15,832 nucleotides of DNA from Promethearchaeota archaeon. GTDB taxonomy: Archaea > Asgardarchaeota > Lokiarchaeia > Sigynarchaeales > SOKP01. Every line of letters begins with the position of its first letter. Within the stretch, counting starts at the first letter, position 1. Location: the NCBI GenBank assembly GCA_004524425.1, contig SDNN01000050.1:1-15832 (forward strand). The letters are read 5' to 3'. The notes beneath the pieces are model-generated. The model searched no databases and had not been told where the DNA came from. It saw only the letters and a list, made by a program, of their open reading frames with translations. This document shows, piece after piece, positions 1 through 6,401 of this stretch. The translations under genes were made by a program, and so were the position numbers.

Positions 1-600
1 AATGCCATTGCTACAGTATATATATCTATACTTTTAATAGGTGGTATTGTTGCTAACATTGAATTACAACTAAACGAGTCAATGAATACTCTGAAAAAAG
101 TCATAAATACAGCACAAAATGTAAGTATAGATACGTCCAATATGGCCACGGAATTGGCTGCGAGTGCTAGCGAAGTAAATGCTTCATCTGAAGAAATATC
201 TTCTACAATACAAGAGATAAATCAGGAAACGCAAGCGGTAATGGCATCCACTGACGAAATGCATAAAGTGATGGTTTTGATCAAGAATATAGCCGATCAG
301 ACGAACTTACTTGCCTTAAACGCGAGTATAGAAGCTGGAAGGGCCGGGGAACACGGAAGGGGATTCGCGGTGGTTGCTGATGAGGTCCGAAAGTTGGCAG
401 AGGAATCTAAATCTGCTGTATCCAATACTGGTCAAAAAATTGAGTTAATAATCAATAAAATTCAAGCAGCAACCGCTTCGATGGAAGGTATCAGTGCATC
501 AACGGAAGAACAGACGGCCTCAATGGAAGAAATAACGGCAATGGCAAATAAGTTAGGCGTGCTAGCTGAAGAGTTAAAAAAAAATCTTACCATCGAATAA
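1..600 (+). CDS. Methyl-accepting chemotaxis protein, C-terminal part (5' truncated by window)
   Basis: The frame is open from base 1, so the gene begins before the window; the first in-window ATG at 82 is internal. The visible 199 residues start with a hydrophobic transmembrane stretch (about residues 2-19, containing [11 protein letters not shown]). An almost entirely helical cytoplasmic signalling domain follows. The conserved hairpin tip, [20 protein letters not shown] and then [15 protein letters not shown], lies at about residues 97-132. Roughly 12 heptads flank the tip on each side, which would suit a 24-heptad-class receptor. Glu/Gln-rich patches such as [11 protein letters not shown] resemble methylation sites. 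Receptors of this family form dimers that control CheA kinase through CheW. No HAMP domain fits between membrane helix and signalling domain, and no C-terminal CheR-binding pentapeptide is present (it ends NLTIE). The ligand-binding part lies outside the window and no che gene is visible nearby. Family assignment is certain; ligand unknown. Confidence 0.95.
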   Translation, partial: NAIATVYISILLIGGIVANIELQLNESMNTLKKVINTAQNVSIDTSNMATELAASASEVNASSEEISSTIQEINQETQAVMASTDEMHKVMVLIKNIADQTNLLALNASIEAGRAGEHGRGFAVVADEVRKLAEESKSAVSNTGQKIELIINKIQAATASMEGISASTEEQTASMEEITAMANKLGVLAEELKKNLTIE

Positions 601-610
601 AAATCAACTA

Positions 611-655
611 AAATTTTCTAAAATATTACTTATTTTTATTTTATTTTTTTATTTG
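611..655 (+). terminator. T-rich terminator after the chemoreceptor gene
   Basis: A run of T-rich sequence, including a stretch of seven Ts, starts about ten bases after the chemoreceptor stop codon. Archaeal RNA polymerase commonly terminates on such tracts. It is followed by an imperfect inverted repeat (651-662 with 675-685, one bulged G) between the convergent genes. This is a sequence-based inference only. Confidence 0.5.
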
Positions 656-679
656 GAAAATCTTTAAGAAAGAGGATTT

Positions 680-1597
680 TCAAATTCTAATGTTTTTCTT
701 TTTTAATTCATATCGATATCGTTTTTTCCAATTCGGTTCAATTTTATCTAAAGCAATCGTAGCCTCATCATTCACCCAATAATGCCAATCCTTGAGAGCA
801 TTAATAATGAACTGAATGGCCCTTTTACTCTCCAATTCCCCTAATGCTCTGATGACTCCTTGTCGCAGGTAAGCAATTTTTTCTATGTCATTATTTTGTT
901 CTGTATTTTCAAGAATTCTTATTAAATCGGTAATTAAGACTTCTTTTACCTTAAATTGTTTTAATGCCTCAAAAGAATATTTCCAGAGATCGTAGCTATT
1001 TTGTCCCAAATTTTCAATTAGAAGAGGAATTATTTTACTTTGTGGAATGAAATCTTTTAATTCGGTCAATGCTTGAGTAGCTCGAATTCGAACTTGCCTG
1101 TTTGGAGATTTTAGAAGCGCGGATAGTTCATTAATAGCTGATTTTTCTTTAAGAAATCCTAATGCTTGTGCTGCTTCCATTTTTAACTTGTCATCCTCAT
1201 GGAAAAGCATTTTTTTTAAACTTTGAATGATTTTCTCTCTATATTCCTTTTTCTGAGCAAGAGGCACTAATAATTGTAAAGCGGTTAGTTTGATTTCTTG
1301 TTTTGTTTCATTTTCTAATACCCAAATTAAAGGAGATACTGCCCTATTTTTCTGTTTACTGTAGTGAAAAGCTAATAATTTCGCTGCCTCTATTCTTACA
1401 TCTGGATCTTCGTCTGATATGAAATAATTTTCAATTTTTTCGAAATGTGTATTATCTTTTATTTCATTTAATAATCGCAGTATTTTGATTCTTGTTCTTT
1501 TGTCATCTGCCGCTGTATAAAGGTCATGGAGCTTTTCAATAGCTTCATTTTTTTCTTTTTTTCTTATCTTGTTTAAAATCGAATCAATCTCAGTCAA
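680..1597 (-). CDS. HEAT-repeat protein
   Basis: This 305-residue soluble protein is built from successive helical pairs of the HEAT / PBS-lyase-like type. Repeat units are visible at about residues 57-80 (DPDVRIEAAKLLA), 89-115, 124-150 (DDKLKMEAAQALGFL), 156-182 (NRQVRIRATQALTEL), 190-216, 245-262 and 263-287 (HYWVNDEATIALDKI). The pattern of a short loop, then VR or a similar pair, an A-x-x-A-L core and an acidic or basic end is typical. Such proteins are usually scaffolds for protein interactions, and no catalytic motif is visible. The start is TTG at 1597: the in-frame codons upstream contain no ATG or GTG before a TAG at 1613-1615. No strong Shine-Dalgarno site supports it, so the exact start is less sure than the family. 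The gene converges on the chemoreceptor and has no obvious operon partner. The partner protein is unknown. Confidence 0.88.
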   Translation of the reverse strand: MTEIDSILNKIRKKEKNEAIEKLHDLYTAADDKRTRIKILRLLNEIKDNTHFEKIENYFISDEDPDVRIEAAKLLAFHYSKQKNRAVSPLIWVLENETKQEIKLTALQLLVPLAQKKEYREKIIQSLKKMLFHEDDKLKMEAAQALGFLKEKSAINELSALLKSPNRQVRIRATQALTELKDFIPQSKIIPLLIENLGQNSYDLWKYSFEALKQFKVKEVLITDLIRILENTEQNNDIEKIAYLRQGVIRALGELESKRAIQFIINALKDWHYWVNDEATIALDKIEPNWKKRYRYELKKKNIRI

Positions 1598-1745
1598 GTT
1601 TCTTTCATAGATCTAACATGATATAGCATATTTAAAACTTTTAATTAATAAAAATACTTAATCTCATGATGTTGATTTTCTGTAAATAATCAAAAAAAGC
1701 AATTGTAAAAAACTAAAATATAAAATATTGCTTAAACTGTTATGT

Positions 1746-1997
1746 TTATTTAAAATACTCCATTAAAGATTTCTTGAAATCATCGGAACTCTCATTATCT
1801 ATTTCTGCCCATTTATACTTACCATGTGGTCTTTTGTTTAAATGAATTAAAAAGTCATGATAAGATCTCTCAAAGTCGAATGCATTTAAACTAGTTTCCT
1901 CTGCAAACTTAATTTGGAATAAATTTTTCAAGAAATCGCCAACATATCCAAACATTTTATTGATTACCTCTTGTTTTCTGTCAATTTTTTTTTTCAA
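1746..1997 (-). CDS. Small hypothetical protein
   Basis: I do not recognise this 83-residue reading frame. It is rich in Lys, Phe, Asp and Glu, with no signal peptide, membrane helix or cysteine motif. The middle (VGDFLKNLFQIKFAEETSL) and the end look amphipathic and helical, and a HLNKRPHGKYKW segment at residues 52-63 is the most distinctive patch. The start is uncertain. The longest form uses a TTG at 1997 followed by an A-run, without a clear Shine-Dalgarno site; an internal ATG at residue 15 would give a 69-residue protein. It stands alone between AT-rich spacers. It keeps a coding-like amino-acid composition in an AT-rich stretch where stops should be frequent, which is mild support for a real gene. 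Confidence 0.45.
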   Translation of the reverse strand: MKKKIDRKQEVINKMFGYVGDFLKNLFQIKFAEETSLNAFDFERSYHDFLIHLNKRPHGKYKWAEIDNESSDDFKKSLMEYFK

Positions 1998-2207
1998 ATG
2001 TTTATTTAAAAGATAAACTAAACTTTTTAATAAAAGATTATATTTAGGTATTTAAACATTATCATATCATTAATATTTTCAAATTTATCTATATTTTAGA
2101 AATATATTTTTAAAATCCTCTATTTTTCTTGTCAAAATTTGTTGAAAATCGAAAATTAATAACCTTAAAAATTCATTTTAATAAAAAAAAGACGGACGAG
2201 CTTACAT
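1998..2207. other. AT-rich intergenic region with no recognised element
   Basis: This 210-base spacer, between the small hypothetical gene and the MaoC-like gene, is almost entirely A and T. I see no RNA gene, no long repeat and no convincing reading frame. It must contain the end of the dehydratase transcript and the promoter of the small gene (both leftward), but the composition gives too many TATA-like strings to choose one. Confidence 0.5.
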
Positions 2208-2765
2208 TTATTCAAATAACTCAACAACAGCATAACCAGGACTATTTATTCTTTCTCTATAATATAGTAATCCTTCATCCATTTCTTTCGATTTGACAAA
2301 TCCTTTGGCATAATCCTTTTCGGATATGTATCCTCTCTCAGCAGCCTCAAATAACTTAATTGTCTTTCCATCTTTCTCTATACGTATTTTCGTGATGGTT
2401 TTTTGAATTATATCAAAATGTATTCTCTTTCCTTTTATTTCTTTGACAATAGCTTCTGTAATGAGCAAGTCATCGCATCTTACAGGGTATCTCATCTTAA
2501 CTCCTACCTTGATTAATTTTCCAAATTTTCCGTGTTCAATAAAATCATCAAGCATCTTTGTTATGAAACCATAACTAAAAAGACCATGAGCAATGACCCC
2601 TTTATGCCCTGCTTCCTTGGCAACCTTGTCATCATCATGGATGGGGTTTGATGCTAATTTGGCAAACCCCCCTAATTTAGAATATTTCTTTATCAAATCT
2701 CTTGTAATTTGGTCGAATTCGTCTCTAATTACTTGCCCAATCTTGATATCTTTTAGTTTTACCAT
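2208..2765 (-). CDS. MaoC-like hot-dog dehydratase subunit (HadB-like)
   Basis: This 185-residue protein has the MaoC / (R)-specific enoyl hydratase signature NPIHDDD (residues 40-46) followed by GHKGVIAHGLFSYGF (53-67), as in single hot-dog enoyl-CoA or enoyl-ACP hydratases. Those enzymes add water across a trans-2-enoyl thioester or remove it from a 3-hydroxyacyl thioester. The preferred start is ATG at 2765: a strong GGAGGG site (2773-2778) sits seven bases upstream, inside the last codons of the preceding gene. A TTG seven codons earlier would leave that site inside the gene. In the usual family motif D-x-N-P-x-H, the catalytic Asp lies five residues before the His. Here that position is Ala38 (LASNPIH), while His43 is kept. 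Activity may therefore be altered or depend on the partner subunit. The C-terminal tail from about residue 150 is longer than in minimal MaoC proteins. Confidence 0.88.
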   Translation of the reverse strand: MVKLKDIKIGQVIRDEFDQITRDLIKKYSKLGGFAKLASNPIHDDDKVAKEAGHKGVIAHGLFSYGFITKMLDDFIEHGKFGKLIKVGVKMRYPVRCDDLLITEAIVKEIKGKRIHFDIIQKTITKIRIEKDGKTIKLFEAAERGYISEKDYAKGFVKSKEMDEGLLYYRERINSPGYAVVELFE

Positions 2766-2766
2766 T

Positions 2767-3258
2767 TTAATACCCTCCTGGCGCAATGGTTGCCACTGAT
2801 TTAACTTTGCATACTAATTCTCCATTTTGATTCTTTATTGTTTGATAGATCTCCCCGAATAATCTCATCTTGTCATTTACCCACACGTTTCCAATCTTTC
2901 CCGTGATGGTAAGCTTGTCCCCGGGCTTTATATTCACACATCCTTCCCAATCATATTCATTAGCAGCATGAAGTAATTTCTTGAAATCAAGGACAAAGCC
3001 TCTCCTTTTACCATTTTGCTCAAATATAATGCCTGCCATGTTGATATAAAGCTTGGCAGAAAAGGTGTTGGCGAATGCTGGACACGCAATAATTTCCTTC
3101 TCTGAACCTACATACATTGGATCATCAATTCCAAAACATTTAGCAAATTCAACCATGTGCTTGTATTTGCATCGAAATTTGGCTGAACCTGGTATCTCCA
3201 TGCCCGGTAGAAAATTAACTAAGAATTCGGCATTTCTTTTTACTTCTTCAAGCTCCAT
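2767..3258 (-). CDS. FAS1-type dehydratase region / MaoC N-terminal-like subunit (HadA-like)
   Basis: The 163-residue protein resembles the non-catalytic hot-dog subunit of heteromeric dehydratases (mycobacterial HadA, the N-terminal half of fused MaoC enzymes). Visible features are the helix and loop VEFAKCFGIDDPMYVGSEKE (residues 36-55), CPAFANTF (59-66), a basic or aromatic loop before LLHAANEYDWEGC (95-107), and the KPGDKLTITGKIGNVWVND strand pair (111-129). Tyr replaces the catalytic His at the DPMY position, as is usual for this subunit. The stop codon lies one base from the ATG of the downstream MaoC gene, so the pair is co-transcribed and translationally coupled, which fits an obligate heterodimer. 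The start is ATG at 3258; the Shine-Dalgarno site is weak. Whether the substrate is an acyl-CoA, acyl-carrier thioester or another enoyl thioester cannot be read from sequence. Confidence 0.85.
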   Translation of the reverse strand: MELEEVKRNAEFLVNFLPGMEIPGSAKFRCKYKHMVEFAKCFGIDDPMYVGSEKEIIACPAFANTFSAKLYINMAGIIFEQNGKRRGFVLDFKKLLHAANEYDWEGCVNIKPGDKLTITGKIGNVWVNDKMRLFGEIYQTIKNQNGELVCKVKSVATIAPGGY

Positions 3259-3360
3259 TTTTAATTGAACTACTCTCTATTCTTGTTTATTTCTATTTTT
3301 AGAATAAATTAATTATAACCTAAGAATCCAATAAATCATAATGAATTTTTTATCATTTTA

Positions 3361-3388
3361 TAGTTAACTATTGATCGAGTTAACTATT
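3361..3388. repeat. Two copies of AGTTAACTATT, each containing an AGTTAACT palindrome, in a divergent promoter region
   Basis: The 11-base word AGTTAACTATT occurs at 3362-3372 and again at 3378-3388, exactly 16 bases apart. Each copy contains the palindrome AGTTAACT; the first extends to TAGTTAACTA at 3361-3370. The pair lies in the 208-base gap between the leftward dehydratase pair and the rightward acyl-CoA ligase. The arrangement is what a dimeric regulator bound twice on nearby helix faces would use, so it is a candidate operator for both units. No regulator gene is present in the window. Confidence 0.5.
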
Positions 3389-3407
3389 ATTTTTAAACTC
3401 ATAAAGA

Positions 3408-3419
3408 GAAATATATTTC
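3408..3419 (+). promoter_or_regulatory. Candidate TATA box of the acyl-CoA ligase gene
   Basis: GAAATATATTTC is a perfect 12-base palindrome with a TATA-like core, centred about 53 bases before the ATG at 3467. A transcript starting some 25 bases downstream would have a leader of about 28 bases. It lies 20 bases after the repeated AGTTAACTATT elements. The AT-rich context makes the call tentative. Confidence 0.35.
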
Positions 3420-3466
3420 ATGGATATGATTGAAATCTAAAACTTCAATTAAGAATATACTAAAAA

Positions 3467-5188
3467 ATGGAAATAAAAATGTACAGTGAACGATTTTGGA
3501 TGAAAAATTGGGATTCTGATATGCATGATTTGGATCCTAACTTATGGGAAACCACTTTTATTGAAGCCATTAAACCGACTTTTGAAGATTTTTCAGAAAA
3601 AGTTGCGTTCGTTTTTTTTGATAAAGAATTAACCTTTGGTGAAATTGATAAATATTCAAACCAATTTGCCAACATGTTAATCGACAATGGGTTCATGAAA
3701 GGAGATGTTGTCGGTATTAATTTACCAAACATTCCAGAGTGTGTCATCGCTTATATTGGAACCTTAAAAGCTGGATGTGTCGCATCGGGAATATCACCAC
3801 TTCTTTCAGAAATGCAAATGGAATATCAATTGAGAAACTTAGGGGAAGCTGGAAAGCAGGTAGGATTAGTGACTCTTGATGTGATTCATGCCAATAGAGT
3901 GGTTAGATTTGCTTCAAAATTATCTCAATTAAAAATGGTAATAACCACAAATGTAGGAGGGTTTTTGCCCACATATAAAAGAGTGTTAGGTAAACTTTTA
4001 AAAAAATTACCATCGGGGAAGGTCCTACCGATTTCTAATAAAATCAATATTGATTTCAATGACATTTTAAAAGAATATTCACCTGATAACCCTGGAATTA
4101 CAATAAGTCCTGATGATATTGCCTTTATTTTATTTACCGGCGGAACTACAGGGCAACCCAAAGGAGCAACCTTAACTCATAGAAATGTGGTATGTGATTT
4201 GATGATTGTCTCAACATGGTTAGGATGGGAACGCGGGAAGGGTTTTGCAGTTTCTGGTTTCCCATTTTTTCACATGGGGGGTCTTTACTTTTTAGAACAT
4301 TGTTTATACCTAGGATGGGGTCAGTCGTTAGTTCCCGATCCCCGAAACGTGGATTTTATCATCAATCAAATTGCTAAATACAAACCTGCTGCATTGGTAA
4401 ACGTGCCTTCTTTATTTCAGATGTTATTAAAAAATACTAAGTTTAGGAATTTAGACCATTCGAATGTAACTGGCTGCATTTCTGCAGCCTCCCCGTTCCC
4501 TAAAGAATCTCAAGAAGAATTGGAAAGAGTTGTAGGAGAAGGAAAATTAATAGAATGTTATGGCTGTACCGAAACCACGGCATTAACCACGATGAATCCC
4601 TCAAAAGGATTGAAGAAATTGGGTACCGTTGGATTGCCCATGATGAATATTGAATTAAAATTATTGGATCCTGTCAGTGGGGAAGAAGTTCCTTTGGGTG
4701 AACCTGGAGAGATTTGCGTGAGAGGGGACATGGTGATGAAGGAATATTATCAACGACCAGAAGAAACTAAAAAAGCGATAGATAAAGATGGATACATGCA
4801 TACTGGAGATGTCGGAATCATGGATGATGATGGGTATATAAAAATAGTGGATCGCACAAAAGACATGATAATTGTTAGCGGTTATAAAGTGTATTCAAGT
4901 AAATTGGAAGACATGCTAACAAAGCATCCCGCAATCGATATTATAGCCACGATAGGAGTGCCCAATCCGGAAAGACCCGGTTCTGAACTCGTAAAAGCAT
5001 TCATACAAATTGATTCAAATTATCAATATGATGGAGATAAAAAAGCCTTGGAGGAGGACATAATACAATTTGCCAAGGACAATTGTGCTCCGTTTGAGGT
5101 TCCCAAGATCATAGAATTCACGGAGGAATTGCCATTAACGTTAATCGGAAAAATTGACAAGAAAGCTTTAAGAGCTCAAAACAAATAA
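3467..5188 (+). CDS. AMP-dependent acyl-CoA synthetase (long-chain fatty-acid-CoA ligase-like)
   Basis: This 573-residue ANL-superfamily enzyme activates a carboxylic acid with ATP to an acyl-adenylate and transfers it to CoA. Motifs appear in the expected order: phosphate loop FTGGTTGQPKG (223-233), an aromatic acyl-site stretch FPFFHMGGLY (265-274), YGCTET (365-370), YMHTGD (443-448), the hinge DRTKDMIIVSGYKVY (462-476) and the C-terminal lysine motif LIGKIDKKALR (559-569) with Lys562. The sequence around the hinge (DMIIVSGYKVYSSKLED) is closest to FadD-type ligases, but chain-length preference cannot be read. Length and domain order are complete. ATG at 3467 is chosen; a second ATG at 3479 gives MYSERFWMKNWD and is also possible, and neither has a strong Shine-Dalgarno site. 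It is transcribed divergently from the hot-dog dehydratase pair, suggesting a shared acyl-thioester pathway. Confidence 0.95.
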   Translation: MEIKMYSERFWMKNWDSDMHDLDPNLWETTFIEAIKPTFEDFSEKVAFVFFDKELTFGEIDKYSNQFANMLIDNGFMKGDVVGINLPNIPECVIAYIGTLKAGCVASGISPLLSEMQMEYQLRNLGEAGKQVGLVTLDVIHANRVVRFASKLSQLKMVITTNVGGFLPTYKRVLGKLLKKLPSGKVLPISNKINIDFNDILKEYSPDNPGITISPDDIAFILFTGGTTGQPKGATLTHRNVVCDLMIVSTWLGWERGKGFAVSGFPFFHMGGLYFLEHCLYLGWGQSLVPDPRNVDFIINQIAKYKPAALVNVPSLFQMLLKNTKFRNLDHSNVTGCISAASPFPKESQEELERVVGEGKLIECYGCTETTALTTMNPSKGLKKLGTVGLPMMNIELKLLDPVSGEEVPLGEPGEICVRGDMVMKEYYQRPEETKKAIDKDGYMHTGDVGIMDDDGYIKIVDRTKDMIIVSGYKVYSSKLEDMLTKHPAIDIIATIGVPNPERPGSELVKAFIQIDSNYQYDGDKKALEEDIIQFAKDNCAPFEVPKIIEFTEELPLTLIGKIDKKALRAQNK

Positions 5189-5214
5189 AATGAGCAAAAA
5201 AATTCAAGGTCTAA

Positions 5215-5245
5215 ATTATCATTTTTTATTATATATTTTATTAGG
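5215..5245 (+). terminator. T-rich probable terminator after the acyl-CoA ligase
   Basis: A T-rich tract with a run of six Ts (within ATCATTTTTTATTATA) begins about 30 bases after the ligase stop codon and before the next gene. It fits an archaeal T-run terminator; no stable hairpin is needed or obvious. Confidence 0.35.
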
Positions 5246-5342
5246 AATAATTAAAAATATAAATCTGGTTTTCAAATAATTATGTGAAAGACCAAAAAAT
5301 GGTTTATTCTCCAATTAAGGATAATTCATGAGATAGTTAATA

Positions 5343-6281
5343 ATGAAGCGAAAGGTTGATGATAAGGCTTACTTGAACTATTTGTTACAGTCCTTGAATG
5401 TAAAAGAATTGAAAGGAATTTGCAAGGAGTTTGAAATTAAGGGTTATTCACGATTAGTAAAAGCAGAATTAATTGATTTCATTCTTGATTCATTAGCAAA
5501 TGAGGAATTAACGGTTTTATTAAAAGATAAGGAGTTAGAGATCGTATCAAAAGAGATTGAATTAGCCTTGAATAAAATTAATGGTCAAGATCGAGAATCG
5601 ATTGAATCTATTAAAATAGTAAACCCTGATCGCCACGAGGTTGAAATTAATTTCAAGGGTTGGAATTGGGACGTAACTTCCTATTTAGCAATTAGAGATG
5701 ATAATATTGATGATCCTGAAAGAGACTGTGATTGTAGGGTGGGGTCTAATCTTGGATTTTGCAACCATTTTTGGGTCGGTTTTATTTTCTCCCTCAAACA
5801 AGAATATTTTAAATTAGAAGATTGGAATTTAACAAGATTACCGGAAGATTTTGAAAAAAATATCGAATCGATAATATTAAGTGCCACCGAAGAAGATGAT
5901 GAAGAGGAAGGAATTAAAATGCTTGATAAAGAGTCTGAAGATTTTCAGTTCTTAGAATTCGAAGACCAAAGCATTACAGTACATGAAGGGGAGATTGCAA
6001 GTTTAGAAAAAAAAGAACAAGAATTTCAAGAATACATAACAGTCTATTATTTAGCTGAATTGAAGAATGCTAAATTTGGTCCCAGAATTGCAAAAAAGAG
6101 CGAATTTGATGAAGATAAGGTTAAAAACGTGGACAAGCTTAATCTAAGAATAAGTGAGAAATTACATGATGAAAATGATTTACAAGTCGGTGATAAAGTT
6201 ACTGCTAATGGAAAATTGACTAAAGATAACTTCTTAAAAATGTACATCGTAAAAAATATTCGAAAAATTGAAAAGATTTAA
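5343..6281 (+). CDS. SAP/Rho_N-like, SWIM zinc finger and putative OB-fold protein
   Basis: This 312-residue protein has three recognisable parts. Residues 17-50 (SLNVKELKGICKEF then a helix with KAELIDFIL) look like a SAP or Rho-N-type helix-extended-helix, a fold often used to bind nucleic acid. Residues 129-142 carry a SWIM zinc finger, C-x-C-x8-C-x-H (Cys129, Cys131, Cys140, His142), preceded by a tryptophan-rich strand (GWNWDVTSYLA). An acidic linker with EEDDEEE (183-189) follows. The last 80 residues (from about 230: a tyrosine-rich strand, then LQVGDKVTANGKLTKDNFLKM) read like a small beta-barrel, probably OB-fold-like. SWIM fingers are known in SWI2/SNF2 ATPases, Shu2-type recombination factors and plant MuDR transposases. 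No ATPase or nuclease motif is present here. A DNA- or RNA-binding adaptor role is inference. It stands alone, flanked by T-rich spacers. Confidence 0.8.
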   Translation: MKRKVDDKAYLNYLLQSLNVKELKGICKEFEIKGYSRLVKAELIDFILDSLANEELTVLLKDKELEIVSKEIELALNKINGQDRESIESIKIVNPDRHEVEINFKGWNWDVTSYLAIRDDNIDDPERDCDCRVGSNLGFCNHFWVGFIFSLKQEYFKLEDWNLTRLPEDFEKNIESIILSATEEDDEEEGIKMLDKESEDFQFLEFEDQSITVHEGEIASLEKKEQEFQEYITVYYLAELKNAKFGPRIAKKSEFDEDKVKNVDKLNLRISEKLHDENDLQVGDKVTANGKLTKDNFLKMYIVKNIRKIEKI

Positions 6282-6289
6282 CATGCTTA

Positions 6290-6323
6290 ATCTTTTCTTG
6301 CTACTCTTATTTTGACTTTTTTT
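6290..6323 (+). terminator. T-rich probable terminator after the SWIM protein gene
   Basis: Pyrimidine-rich sequence ending in a run of seven Ts (6317-6323) follows the stop codon at 6281 by about ten bases. It fits an archaeal T-tract terminator. Confidence 0.45.
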
Positions 6324-6401
6324 GAGGTAAATAAAAAGGTTAATAACTTGAAAGATTTAATTAAGTAATAATTAGTCAAGTAATCACAATAGCATCAGTG
6401 A

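Noticed and set aside
2784..2786. TTG start giving the MaoC-like protein seven more residues (MRQEGIK)
   Set aside because: The strong GGAGGG site would then lie inside the gene, while it is perfectly spaced for the ATG at 2765.
2593..2799. 68-codon plus-strand frame inside the MaoC-like gene
   Set aside because: Overlaps the conserved NPIHDDD and IAHG region of the real gene on the other strand and has no independent support.
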